Shown here piece after piece: positions 8,101 to 14,845 of a stretch of 21,693 bases of DNA. Every line of letters begins with the position of its first letter. Position 1 is the first letter of the stretch. This DNA comes from a virus. Below the pieces are notes generated by a model. It was not told the DNA's origin, ran no database searches, and saw only the letters and a program-made list of their open reading frames with translations. Where the stretch lies: IMG/VR virus record IMGVR_UViG_3300044823_000209, positions 1-21,693 of that record. One strand, given 5' to 3'. The translations under genes were made by a program, and so were the position numbers.

Positions 8101-8697
8101 TTAAAGGTCGAGTGAATTGAAGTTTGCAGTAGGATCAACGATTAAGAAGTTGTTTGACCAATTTTCAGGAAATGAGAAGGTCATTTCATAATAATCCGGT
8201 GCATCGAATCCCCCGAGTTTCAGATCGCTTATATTAAGGCTCTGAATAGGAAGTCCGACAACCCTGACTCCGGATTTTCCGCAACCGATCCAACCCACTT
8301 CATTGAATAACAAAACTTCGAGCTGCTCACCCACCAGGGCTTTTAAAGCCGTGATAATGTCCGCACTGTATTCATACAGCTTGGCGGTGACCTTGGTAGG
8401 CTCATTGCGCATAACGATAGGAATACCGTTACGGACTTCGTTGCCTGATCCGTATTCTTTTGCTTTGCCGGGTTCGGTGTCAACCCCTGAAAGGAATGGA
8501 GTGATAACGACTTTCGTGCTATCAACGGCTGCCTTTAAGGTAGTCCATGTTAACAGGGTTTGTGCTAAAATAATAGTAACGATACTGTTCCCTTTTCTCC
8601 AAAATGCCATTTTTTGAGTCTGCCCGAAACTCTGTGCACAGGATAAATCAGGAATGGTGGTGAGGGAAGCCGGTAGGGGGCAAGTTTGAATTCTCAT
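8101..8697 (-). CDS. Putative structural (tail-tube-like) protein
   Basis: 198 residues, beginning with a Cys/Pro-rich segment and then a Cys-Ala-Gln-Ser-Phe-Gly-Gln motif that I associate with small virion proteins of Bacteroidota phages. The body is beta-rich and contains a Thr-Lys-Val-Thr-Ala-Lys strand followed by a helix. The C-terminal part (about 145-198) has a Tyr-Tyr-Glu-Met-Thr-Phe-Ser-Phe strand, as in tail-tube folds. No signal peptide. It lies 30 bases after the exported-protein gene and 78 bases before the portal start. A major tail protein or head decoration protein are both possible; I cannot decide between them. Confidence 0.55.
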   Translation of the reverse strand: MRIQTCPLPASLTTIPDLSCAQSFGQTQKMAFWRKGNSIVTIILAQTLLTWTTLKAAVDSTKVVITPFLSGVDTEPGKAKEYGSGNEVRNGIPIVMRNEPTKVTAKLYEYSADIITALKALVGEQLEVLLFNEVGWIGCGKSGVRVVGLPIQSLNISDLKLGGFDAPDYYEMTFSFPENWSNNFLIVDPTANFNSLDL

Positions 8698-8727
8698 GAT
8701 CTGGTAGGTTTACGAGGGTGTGATGAG

Positions 8728-9186
8728 TTACTGATAACTGACTTTGACCGGATACCCTAATGCCTTGACTGTGGCTGTACCGGTGACATAATGCTGAACG
8801 GCAACCCTGATGTAAGGAAGCGGTACGCTTGACGGTGTCCAAATATAATTAGCGGTAGCTGCTCCAAAGGTGACAACCGTAAAACTTGTCGTCGGAGAAG
8901 CGGTGTATGATGCGCAGGTTGCCCCTGAAATATTATGGTAATTCGTGCCATCAATGGATCCCTCGAACCAGATATGAGCCGAGTCCGTGGATCCGGTGAG
9001 GTGCTGATAAACAGCCTGAAATGAATAGGTGGTGTAACCTTTTGCGAGCGAGAGGCTGTAATACTTCGTCTGTGCCCCGCTCAGCGTATCAGCGTAGCTT
9101 GAAATAATGATCTTTTGAGCGTTTGCAGTGGCAAACAGCACCAGACTGAGAACGAGGATTGAAAAAAGCTTTTTCATTGGTTTCAT
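8728..9186 (-). CDS. Small exported protein in the virion operon
   Basis: 152 residues from the ATG at 9186; another ATG three codons later (9177) is equally possible. A clear signal peptide runs from Met-Lys-Lys through a Leu/Val-rich core to Ala-Asn-Ala-Gln near residue 24. The mature part is rich in Ser, Thr, Tyr and Ala, beta-stranded, with a Trp-Phe-Glu-Gly-Ser segment, as in phage-encoded surface beta proteins. It is the first gene after the cargo island and has a TACATTTG promoter-like element upstream. It may go to the periplasm or outer surface, for example for receptor masking or exclusion, or be a processed virion component. Backbone-like composition (two GGATCC) shows it belongs to the phage. 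Confidence 0.65.
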   Translation of the reverse strand: MKPMKKLFSILVLSLVLFATANAQKIIISSYADTLSGAQTKYYSLSLAKGYTTYSFQAVYQHLTGSTDSAHIWFEGSIDGTNYHNISGATCASYTASPTTSFTVVTFGAATANYIWTPSSVPLPYIRVAVQHYVTGTATVKALGYPVKVSYQ

Positions 9187-9209
9187 GTTTTTTTGGTTTA
9201 TAAATTCCA

Positions 9210-9217
9210 CAAATGTA
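9210..9217 (-). promoter_or_regulatory. Putative Bacteroidota -7 element before the virion operon
   Basis: On the minus strand this reads TACATTTG, an exact match to TAnnTTTG, 23 bases before the ATG at 9186. A TTTG -33 element is not obvious; the spacer region carries TTATAAGCGTA, which also occurs before the DUF488 gene. It is a good candidate to restart transcription of the virion genes downstream of the island. Confidence 0.45.
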
Positions 9218-9257
9218 ATACGCTTATAATGTCATTTAACATTCACTTAAAAAATAT

Positions 9258-9266
9258 TTATTCACA
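9258..9266 (+). promoter_or_regulatory. Lone DnaA-box match (TTATTCACA)
   Basis: TTATTCACA matches TTATNCACA in the non-coding gap between the helix-turn-helix gene and the exported protein gene. It is the same sequence as the two boxes at 1164-1199. Single 9-mers occur by chance, so the weight of this match is low. Confidence 0.35.
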
Positions 9267-9392
9267 ATTATTTATCCCTGCCTCATTATGGCAATGCCCT
9301 TCAAATGGAATTAATCAGGTAAAGGAATACTACAATACAGGTCTGTTGTAAAGTAGTTTTATTCGCTTTGACGGTGCGATATTAAGAAAATA

Positions 9393-9701
9393 TCAAATTC
9401 GCCTGTTTGGGCAGTTCCGGTTTTTACAGACTTCTTCCGATGTATTCCGGTAGGTGTCTAATTTTTTTACAGGTGGAACGGGAAGCTTTTGGAGTAACAT
9501 TATCAACTTTTCCGGATCTTTCTCATTGATACTGAGCCACCATCTTGCTATATGAGCGGGATGCAACTTAAAATAATCTGAAACGTGGTAAATGGTGATG
9601 TGATCGACTCCGTATAGTTCACGGATTTCCTTTGCGATCCTGGATCCTGTCTTATCGCTGCAACCTATCAGCTTTGACAGTTCCTTGATAGAGATTATCA
9701 T
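9393..9701 (-). CDS. Helix-turn-helix DNA-binding protein
   Basis: 102 residues. Residues 1-35 form a helix-turn-helix (Ile-Ser-Ile-Lys-Glu-Leu-Ser-Lys-Leu-Ile-Gly-Cys-Ser followed by a basic recognition helix), as in small excisionase-like and adaptor proteins of Bacteroidota phages. The middle is helical with Trp-Trp, and the C-terminus is basic with two Cys. It lies on the minus strand, divergent from the plus-strand cargo island. The 537-base gap upstream of it holds three dyads (9829-9887) that look like operators, so it is a natural candidate to control that intergenic region or its own gene. This link is inferred from position. Confidence 0.65.
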   Translation of the reverse strand: MIISIKELSKLIGCSDKTGSRIAKEIRELYGVDHITIYHVSDYFKLHPAHIARWWLSINEKDPEKLIMLLQKLPVPPVKKLDTYRNTSEEVCKNRNCPNRRI

Positions 9702-9740
9702 GGCGCAAAGCTATGAAAAAGCCCAGGCTTGTATTTTTTC

Positions 9741-9754
9741 CCCTTTGTAAAGGG
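9741..9754. repeat. 14-bp dyad CCCTTT-GT-AAAGGG
   Basis: A perfect inverted repeat with 6-bp arms and a 2-base centre, 40 bases before the ATG of the helix-turn-helix gene. It could be a binding site for that protein (autoregulation) or an RNA hairpin in its leader. Confidence 0.5.
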
Positions 9755-9828
9755 AACTTCCACCCTAACAATAGCGTGGACTAATTCTACATTACTCTGT
9801 TTTGCGGCACTCTGAGTGTTTCAACCAG

Positions 9829-9887
9829 TGTAAAAAAAATTGACACCAGTGTAAAATCTTTTTACAGATATGTCAAAAATTTTGACA
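9829..9887. promoter_or_regulatory. Three 17-bp operator-like dyads at exact 21-bp spacing
   Basis: The sites are 9829-9845 TGTAAAAAAAATTGACA, 9850-9866 TGTAAAATCTTTTTACA, and 9871-9887 TGTCAAAAATTTTGACA. Each has the shape TGTmAAAA-n-TTkACA. The second has 7-bp perfect arms and the third 8-bp perfect arms. Start-to-start spacing is 21 and 21 bp, two helical turns, so three dimers would sit on one face of the DNA. I read them as a cooperative operator in the control region between the divergent helix-turn-helix and cargo genes. The regulator is unknown. Confidence 0.75.
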
Positions 9888-10061
9888 CTTTTCAAAAATA
9901 TGAAAAATTCAACTATTTAATTATTAATTATATGAAAAATTGGCATGATTTTTGCATATAATATTCATTTTCAATCACTTATTATTCATTGGTAATCAAC
10001 CTAACAGCTAAATCAGGATACTGTTTCATATACGGAATCGTTAATTATAATATTAGGGGAA

Positions 10062-10190
10062 ATGAAAAACCCCCTTCCTTCAATGAATGCAAGAATAAAA
10101 GCAAATATATTTTCACAGACAAAAAGAAAGGAGGCAGACACAAATGTAAACATTTCTGACATCATCACATTTCAATTAAATAATTTTTGA
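10062..10190 (+). CDS. Possible 42-residue small peptide gene
   Basis: An open frame of 42 codons preceded by AGGGGA at suitable spacing, ending 48 bases before the lipoprotein start. The product is basic in the first two thirds (several Lys/Arg) and ends with an Ile/Thr/Phe/Leu/Asn-rich segment. There is no signal peptide, membrane segment or Cys. It could be a real small gene heading the cargo operon, a leader peptide, or chance in AT-rich DNA. Confidence 0.25.
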   Translation: MKNPLPSMNARIKANIFSQTKRKEADTNVNISDIITFQLNNF

Positions 10191-10238
10191 AATGTTTTTG
10201 AATTTAATAATTCTAAATAAAAATTTAAATGAAAGATT

Positions 10239-11243
10239 ATGAAAAGAAAAACTCTTTGCGCTTTTATAGTACTAATTGGTATTTCATTGTTATTCTCAAT
10301 GAATGCATGTAAGAAAGAGCAACAAAAACAACAGAATAAATCAGAATTGTCAAATGAGTTAAGTCAACAAGTGTTAAAACTTGTTGATAATTTCATAAAA
10401 AACAAATCAAGCAAATTAAAAGATGGCGAAAGCTTATCAGTCGACAGTACTATCTGGTATCTTGAAACTGCGATGAATGCAACCTATGCCCGAATGGATT
10501 CTATTACAAAAGTCCTTTTAACGGATTCAGCCTTTATTTCTATTCCAATGAACAGGGATGGGACAATAAATCTAAGCGATGTTTATACAGCATATAATCA
10601 ACTAGTGGATAGCTTGTCTGTGTTTTATTATTCAGTAAATGGCGATAAAAGTGTCCTTGTTAATGATGTTTTTAAAGTTGGAATAGCAAATAATCAATTG
10701 CAAGTTGGCATTAATATGATTTTAGCGCAACTACCGACACCACCTCACCCACCAATTTGGTTTGGGACAATTGACAATTGGATTTGGGGAAATCAATTAG
10801 GGAAATGCGATTACACTTTACAACCTCGTGATGCATCAACTGAATTAACAACGCATGCTAATTACAATATTCCAATTGCACCACCAGGGCAGTATTATAC
10901 ATACGTAAATGTCGAAAAGACACCAATGATATATCCTACTGATGTTCCTTTACCACAAGGTCAAACTAACCCGTATGGCTATTTCAACAGTTATTTGTTT
11001 AGAAATAGTGGCAACGTTTATATGGATGAATGTCTAACATATAATGTTATGAATTATTATTTACAAAACCTTTTTACCATTAGTACCATTTACCAACCAC
11101 AAGGGAAGGAAATAATTAAATATGAAGTCTGGTATGACTATGCTGTGGGATCTGGTTATCTTCATATCCATAGAGCCAAGCTGACCTATGGGACAAGAAT
11201 TATCGCCTATTATCCAGCTATAAATCCACCATCGGGAGAATAA
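10239..11243 (+). CDS. Cargo lipoprotein of the plus-strand island
   Basis: 334 residues. The N-terminus is a lipoprotein signal: Lys-Arg-Lys, a hydrophobic core, then Met-Asn-Ala-Cys with Cys24 as the likely lipidated residue. Lys-Lys-Glu follows, close to the charged stretch that sends Bacteroidota lipoproteins to the surface. A helical, Lys/Ser/Asp-rich region follows (about 30-165). The last third is beta-rich with many Tyr, Asn and Pro, including a Pro-Pro-His-Pro-Pro segment near 170. I recognise no enzyme motif. Codon use is AT-rich and unlike the phage backbone. It is the first large gene of the island and is likely exposed on the host surface. A role in attachment exclusion or host fitness is inferred only from location. 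Confidence 0.8.
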   Translation: MKRKTLCAFIVLIGISLLFSMNACKKEQQKQQNKSELSNELSQQVLKLVDNFIKNKSSKLKDGESLSVDSTIWYLETAMNATYARMDSITKVLLTDSAFISIPMNRDGTINLSDVYTAYNQLVDSLSVFYYSVNGDKSVLVNDVFKVGIANNQLQVGINMILAQLPTPPHPPIWFGTIDNWIWGNQLGKCDYTLQPRDASTELTTHANYNIPIAPPGQYYTYVNVEKTPMIYPTDVPLPQGQTNPYGYFNSYLFRNSGNVYMDECLTYNVMNYYLQNLFTISTIYQPQGKEIIKYEVWYDYAVGSGYLHIHRAKLTYGTRIIAYYPAINPPSGE

Positions 11244-11265
11244 AATATCACCTTATTTATATTAC

Positions 11266-11273
11266 TAATTTTG
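11266..11273 (+). promoter_or_regulatory. Possible -7 element (TAATTTTG) for the secreted cargo gene
   Basis: TAATTTTG fits TAnnTTTG and lies between the lipoprotein stop and the large inverted repeat. No TTTG -33 partner is visible. If used, the inverted repeat would fall in the 5' leader of the next gene. Confidence 0.25.
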
Positions 11274-11286
11274 TTGAATATTTATA

Positions 11287-11345
11287 AATAATGAATTCAT
11301 TCTGTATCGAGGTCTAAAGAACAGGTACAGAATGAATTCATTATT
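11287..11345. repeat. Perfect 20-bp inverted repeat with 19-base loop
   Basis: The left arm 11287-11306 (AATAATGAATTCATTCTGTA) and right arm 11326-11345 are exact reverse complements. The loop is 11307-11325. It ends 14 bases before the ATG of the secreted protein gene and begins 44 bases after the lipoprotein stop. It may be a terminator for the first gene (the stem is AT-rich and the downstream U-run is poor), an mRNA-protecting hairpin, or a leader structure limiting translation of the second gene. Confidence 0.85.
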
Positions 11346-11359
11346 ATACTTTCAATTCT

Positions 11360-12823
11360 ATGTGCAAAAGACAAATTATTTCTTTCATGTTATGTCTGAT
11401 TTGTGGTATTCATCCTGTAATATCTCAGACAACATTTAATATAACGGTAAAAGATACTGTTTACGATCACCAGATTATGGATGCGGTAGAACTTCCTTCC
11501 GGTGACTTTATTATTGTCGATGTCACAAATCTCAGCCCATCAACAAGCTGTTCGAGATTACTAAAGATAAGCCGTAAAGGTGAAGTTCTCATTCATAAAG
11601 ATATCAGCTACGAAGGCATTTCCTCATGGCTTTCTTCTGTTAACCAAATATCTGATAACAAGTTATTATTGAGTGGGGCGGTACAATTCCCAGAATTATC
11701 CCGGCTTTGGTTTTGTACCATTGATACATCACTGAATATAATTCAGAATAAAACATTTTCGCTTTCAGGGTATAATCTGTTTATGAGTAAAGTTAAAATT
11801 GGAAGCAATAATGATATAATCTGTTATGGTACTGTTGAAGACACAACAAGTTACCAAATGGACTTTTCTTTCATTTATACACTTACCATGGAACTTGACA
11901 GTCTTCATTTAAAAATCTTTGGAGATCATTGGGCATTTGGTTTAGATTTAATTGAGCGGAATGATCTTCAGGGTTATTATTTTGCGGTTTTAGGTTTTAG
12001 TAGTTCAAGCGGTCCAGGAAATATTGTAAGTCTTGATAATTCCTTTAACGTTAAAAAAATAGTAGGCATTGATCAGGATCTTAACAATATGAGTTCAATA
12101 CAATATACTGATCCGACTCATTTTATAGTAACCGGAGAGTATGAAAAGTCCTGGCCTTATGAACCAACAAGGGACATAGGGGCTGTTTATTATGACACTG
12201 CCTTTACTCCTAAACACTTTAAAGCCTATGGTAAAATAGACACGGAGGATTGCCCTGGATTTTTTAAAAATATTGGCGTGTCAGATGCACATTCAATATT
12301 CATCGCTGGAACAGCTAATTTTGATTATGGTAGTATTCTATCAACACAGGATTCATGGTATCTCCTTAATAATGTCGATACAACTCTGGGACTTAACTGG
12401 CAGAAATATTACGGCGGAGATGGTTATTATAGCCTATTTGGAATATTAGCTACCAGAGATAGCGGTTGCCTTATGTTTGGCACTTTTTGGGATTATCATC
12501 ATACCCAGAAGCGTATCCGATATCTATCCCTGATTAAGGTCACAAAGGAAGGACAATTCCTGTCCGTTAATAACGAACCAACTGCAAGTGTGCACGAAGT
12601 TATCATTTACCCAAACCCCGGAAATGATAGGATTTACGTTGAAACGCAATTGAAGAATGCCACATTCTTCCTATATGATCTTACAGGTCGGGAAGTACTT
12701 CATGTCGGTCTTCTTCCTGGACGCATTTCCATTCAGATTCAGAATTTGAATTCTGGTATCTATATCTATAAAGTAATTCAGAATTCACAGGTGAAAGAAT
12801 GTGGGAAATGGATTAAAGAATAA
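11360..12823 (+). CDS. Secreted T9SS cargo protein, beta-propeller-like, with sorting domain
   Basis: 487 residues. A signal peptide ends near residue 23 (Ile-Ser-Gln). The body, about 25-400, is a succession of short beta blades (repeats of a hydrophobic strand, then Ser/Asp/Asn turns and Trp/Phe), as in the six- to seven-bladed propellers of Bacteroidota secreted proteins. From residue 414 to the end is a type A T9SS C-terminal sorting domain: a Tyr-Pro-Asn-Pro start, a Leu-Tyr-Asp-Leu-Thr-Gly-Arg-Glu strand, a Leu-Asn-Ser-Gly-Ile-Tyr turn and a final basic strand. The host must own a type IX secretion system to place it on the surface. No catalytic motif is recognised. It is AT-rich, with no GGATCC. 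T9SS cargo inside a phage genome is unusual. Confidence 0.85.
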   Translation: MCKRQIISFMLCLICGIHPVISQTTFNITVKDTVYDHQIMDAVELPSGDFIIVDVTNLSPSTSCSRLLKISRKGEVLIHKDISYEGISSWLSSVNQISDNKLLLSGAVQFPELSRLWFCTIDTSLNIIQNKTFSLSGYNLFMSKVKIGSNNDIICYGTVEDTTSYQMDFSFIYTLTMELDSLHLKIFGDHWAFGLDLIERNDLQGYYFAVLGFSSSSGPGNIVSLDNSFNVKKIVGIDQDLNNMSSIQYTDPTHFIVTGEYEKSWPYEPTRDIGAVYYDTAFTPKHFKAYGKIDTEDCPGFFKNIGVSDAHSIFIAGTANFDYGSILSTQDSWYLLNNVDTTLGLNWQKYYGGDGYYSLFGILATRDSGCLMFGTFWDYHHTQKRIRYLSLIKVTKEGQFLSVNNEPTASVHEVIIYPNPGNDRIYVETQLKNATFFLYDLTGREVLHVGLLPGRISIQIQNLNSGIYIYKVIQNSQVKECGKWIKE

Positions 12824-12861
12824 GCTTCATTTAACATCAAGTCACAAAAAGACCGATAATA

Positions 12862-13110
12862 ATGGAAAAGATAGTTTATTGTTTGAAGAAAAAAAAGGAC
12901 ACGGAGGAATTACATCTGTTTGAAGCAAATCCAACTATTGATAATAAATGCATGCCTAAAGAGGATTCTATTTGTAAAAAAATGAGAAAGAACGAGAGTT
13001 CGGAAAATATTTTTTCATGCAAATCAATAGAAGATGCGAGAACTCAATGTGCAAAAATAGGCAGAAAAGTATGTGGAATTTGTGTCAGCCATTTATATGA
13101 GACCTATTAA
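12862..13110 (+). CDS. Small Cys-rich cytoplasmic protein of the island
   Basis: 82 residues, no signal peptide, seven Cys (7, 30, 38, 53, 63, 71, 74). The C-terminal part has a Cys-x9-Cys-x7-Cys-Gly-Ile-Cys arrangement followed by Val-Ser-His-Leu-Tyr, and looks like a compact metal-binding or Fe-S-like fold. The N-terminal part is Lys-rich. It lies 38 bases after the secreted protein gene on the same strand and ends 30 bases before the convergent terminase gene. I recognise no named family. A regulator or redox-sensitive accessory are possible. Confidence 0.65.
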   Translation: MEKIVYCLKKKKDTEELHLFEANPTIDNKCMPKEDSICKKMRKNESSENIFSCKSIEDARTQCAKIGRKVCGICVSHLYETY

Positions 13111-13140
13111 CGTCAGCTACATTTAAACTCACGAAACTGA

Positions 13141-14367
13141 CTAATTCTCTTGTTCCATCACAAAACTTCTCCGACCAAGCTTAGCCATACAACCATAGCG
13201 GAGTGCGTCAAGGGCATGGTTGAAGGCATCAATCGGTACGTTGATCGGCTTGCCGGTCATTTTATCCTGTTCCCATTTATAATTGCGGAGTTCCTTGATC
13301 ATATTCACGCTGTCCTGAGTCACGTTCAGTTTATACTGCCGCACAAGCTGAATACCCTGATTCACGCTGTCGGCTCCTTTGGTCACTCCTTTGATCAGCC
13401 AACCATTTTGCCTGAGTTCATAAATAGACTTGGGTTCTGCCGAGTCTGCTATGATGAAGTCTTCGTTCTTCTTCAGCCCTGCCTGTTCCATTCTCAGGGA
13501 AATGTCCTTATTTGTCATACCGGTTTCATAGAACATTTCCTGTACCCACAACTCACCACCCTGTACACAGGTTTTGATCAGTGCTGAGGGATCATTTGTA
13601 AAGCCAAAATCTAACCCATACCAAACGGAATCAACCTCTGTGGGAAAGAAGGTTGACTGAAACCAATTCGTGTAAATTACGCCCTCTTTCGTACCCATTT
13701 CACCTTCACCGTAAACCTTCCACCAGTTAGGATCCCCGGCTTTTCGTGTCAGGATACTGGCCTTGATTCGTGGATCCAAATAAAGGTTATGGATAAACGT
13801 GGACTTGTGAAAACTTACATGACTTTTGCCGATCAACTGCTCGTTTACCCAAAACTCACTGACTGGATTGTAGTCCAAAAAAACTCTCAGCTTCGTCCTG
13901 ACCTCAAGCTGATCGAAAACCTCCCAGGGTACATTATTGCACTCGTTGATGTAGAGAATATCCCTTCTTGCTCCCCTGATCTTTGCAGGATTGTCGGCTG
14001 AGAAAAACTCTATGACGTTTTTACCAATGGTGTATGTATTGTCGCTCTTATTGTGGAACTTTTCATTATAAATGCCGTATTCAATCAGCATTTTCAGGAA
14101 GTCACGCATTGCACCCCTTCTGAGGTGAGGCAAGGTTTCTGAAACAACTGAAATCAAAACAGGATCCGGGTTATAAATCAGGTAGGTCAAAAGCACCTGA
14201 AGTATGGAATAGGTTTTGCTTGAGGACGTACCGCCTTGGTTTATGACGATCCTTTTTTTGCTTATCAGCGTCCAATCATAAACATCGGTGGTGTTGATAT
14301 CATCCCTGCTGGGGAGGATCGACTTCAAAAAATTTCCCACTTTCAATAAGTTTCTTGGCTTCTTCAC
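13141..14367 (-). CDS. terL: Terminase large subunit
   Basis: 408 residues with a GTG start; the frame overlaps the terminase small subunit gene by 68 bases and a later start is possible. It is the ATP-driven motor that packs phage DNA into the head and cuts it. The ATPase half has a Walker A variant, Gly-Gly-Thr-Ser-Ser-Ser-Lys-Thr at residues 45-52, and a Walker B-type Ile-Leu-Tyr-Ile-Asn-Glu at 137-142. The nuclease half has the RNase H-like acidic series: Asp253 in Gly-Leu-Asp-Phe-Gly-Phe, Asp308 in Ile-Ala-Asp-Ser, and Asp387 in Asn-His-Ala-Leu-Asp-Ala-Leu-Arg-Tyr. This matches the Terminase_3/PBSX type. Its length is normal. Downstream lies the cargo island instead of portal. Confidence 0.95.
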   Translation of the reverse strand: MKKPRNLLKVGNFLKSILPSRDDINTTDVYDWTLISKKRIVINQGGTSSSKTYSILQVLLTYLIYNPDPVLISVVSETLPHLRRGAMRDFLKMLIEYGIYNEKFHNKSDNTYTIGKNVIEFFSADNPAKIRGARRDILYINECNNVPWEVFDQLEVRTKLRVFLDYNPVSEFWVNEQLIGKSHVSFHKSTFIHNLYLDPRIKASILTRKAGDPNWWKVYGEGEMGTKEGVIYTNWFQSTFFPTEVDSVWYGLDFGFTNDPSALIKTCVQGGELWVQEMFYETGMTNKDISLRMEQAGLKKNEDFIIADSAEPKSIYELRQNGWLIKGVTKGADSVNQGIQLVRQYKLNVTQDSVNMIKELRNYKWEQDKMTGKPINVPIDAFNHALDALRYGCMAKLGRRSFVMEQEN

Positions 14368-14845
14368 TCATGACGTTGATCTTAATGTCCTTGAGGGTAT
14401 GCGTAACATCACGTTCCTGCCTATCTCTCCATTTGTCCGGTTGCCGGTTCTTGAGCCAAAAAATAGCGGCTGTTACATCGGACGGAATGTATTTCTTGGT
14501 CTTTTTGACTGAGGTAGGCATGGCATCACCGTTCTTGCTTACCTTCACTTCCTGCGAGGTTTCTTCAAACTCGAACCCGACGGCTCTTTTGAAGACCGCA
14601 TTCTCGACCTGAATGTCGGCTTCTTCCTTCGATGTTTTTAGGGTTTCTTTAATCTTGGGAAATTCTCTCTTTAATTTCAGCCAAGTTGAGATACTGATCC
14701 TTAGCTTTTTGGCTATTTCTCTCTCCGTTGCTCCATCCCTGCACCATGCAGCGATCTTTATTAATTTGTTGTCAAGGTCATACTTAGCATATAAGTCTTC
14801 CCGGGGTCTTCCCCCTTTACCCGAGTTTCTCTTCACTCTCTCCAT
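14300..14845 (-). CDS. terS: Terminase small subunit
   Basis: 181 residues from the ATG at 14845, inside the end of the ParB-like gene. It recognises phage DNA for packaging. The N-terminus has Gly-Gly-Arg-Pro-Arg, then a helix-turn-helix (about residues 25-60: Trp-Cys-Arg-Asp-Gly-Ala-Thr-Glu-Arg-Glu-Ile-Ala). A central helix (Ala-Val-Phe-Lys-Arg-Ala-Val-Gly) and a C-terminal Phe-Trp-Leu-Lys-Asn-Arg-x-Pro-Asp-Lys-Trp-Arg-Asp motif follow; this last motif is typical of terminase small subunits. It lies just before the large subunit and overlaps it. Confidence 0.9.
   Translation of the reverse strand: MERVKRNSGKGGRPREDLYAKYDLDNKLIKIAAWCRDGATEREIAKKLRISISTWLKLKREFPKIKETLKTSKEEADIQVENAVFKRAVGFEFEETSQEVKVSKNGDAMPTSVKKTKKYIPSDVTAAIFWLKNRQPDKWRDRQERDVTHTLKDIKINVMSEEAKKLIESGKFFEVDPPQQG

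Larger units (their letters stand above)
9702..10061. other. AT-rich intergenic control region of the cargo island
   Basis: No gene is supported in this stretch. It holds a 14-bp dyad CCCTTT-GT-AAAGGG (9741-9754), three 17-bp dyads (9829-9887), two copies of TATGAAAAATT (9899-9909 and 9931-9941), and a TATAAT-like hexamer at 9957-9962. It separates a minus-strand gene from plus-strand genes, so divergent promoters are expected. I could not identify an exact TAnnTTTG element on the plus strand here. Confidence 0.6.

Noticed and set aside
9706-9713. Minus-strand TAGCTTTG, an exact -7 consensus match just before the helix-turn-helix gene
   Set aside because: It ends only 4 bases before the ATG, so a start site about 7 bases downstream would fall inside the codons; no -33 element is visible.
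9702-13140. Island bounded by direct repeats or an insertion sequence
   Set aside because: I found no transposase, terminal inverted repeats or matching direct repeats at the two edges.
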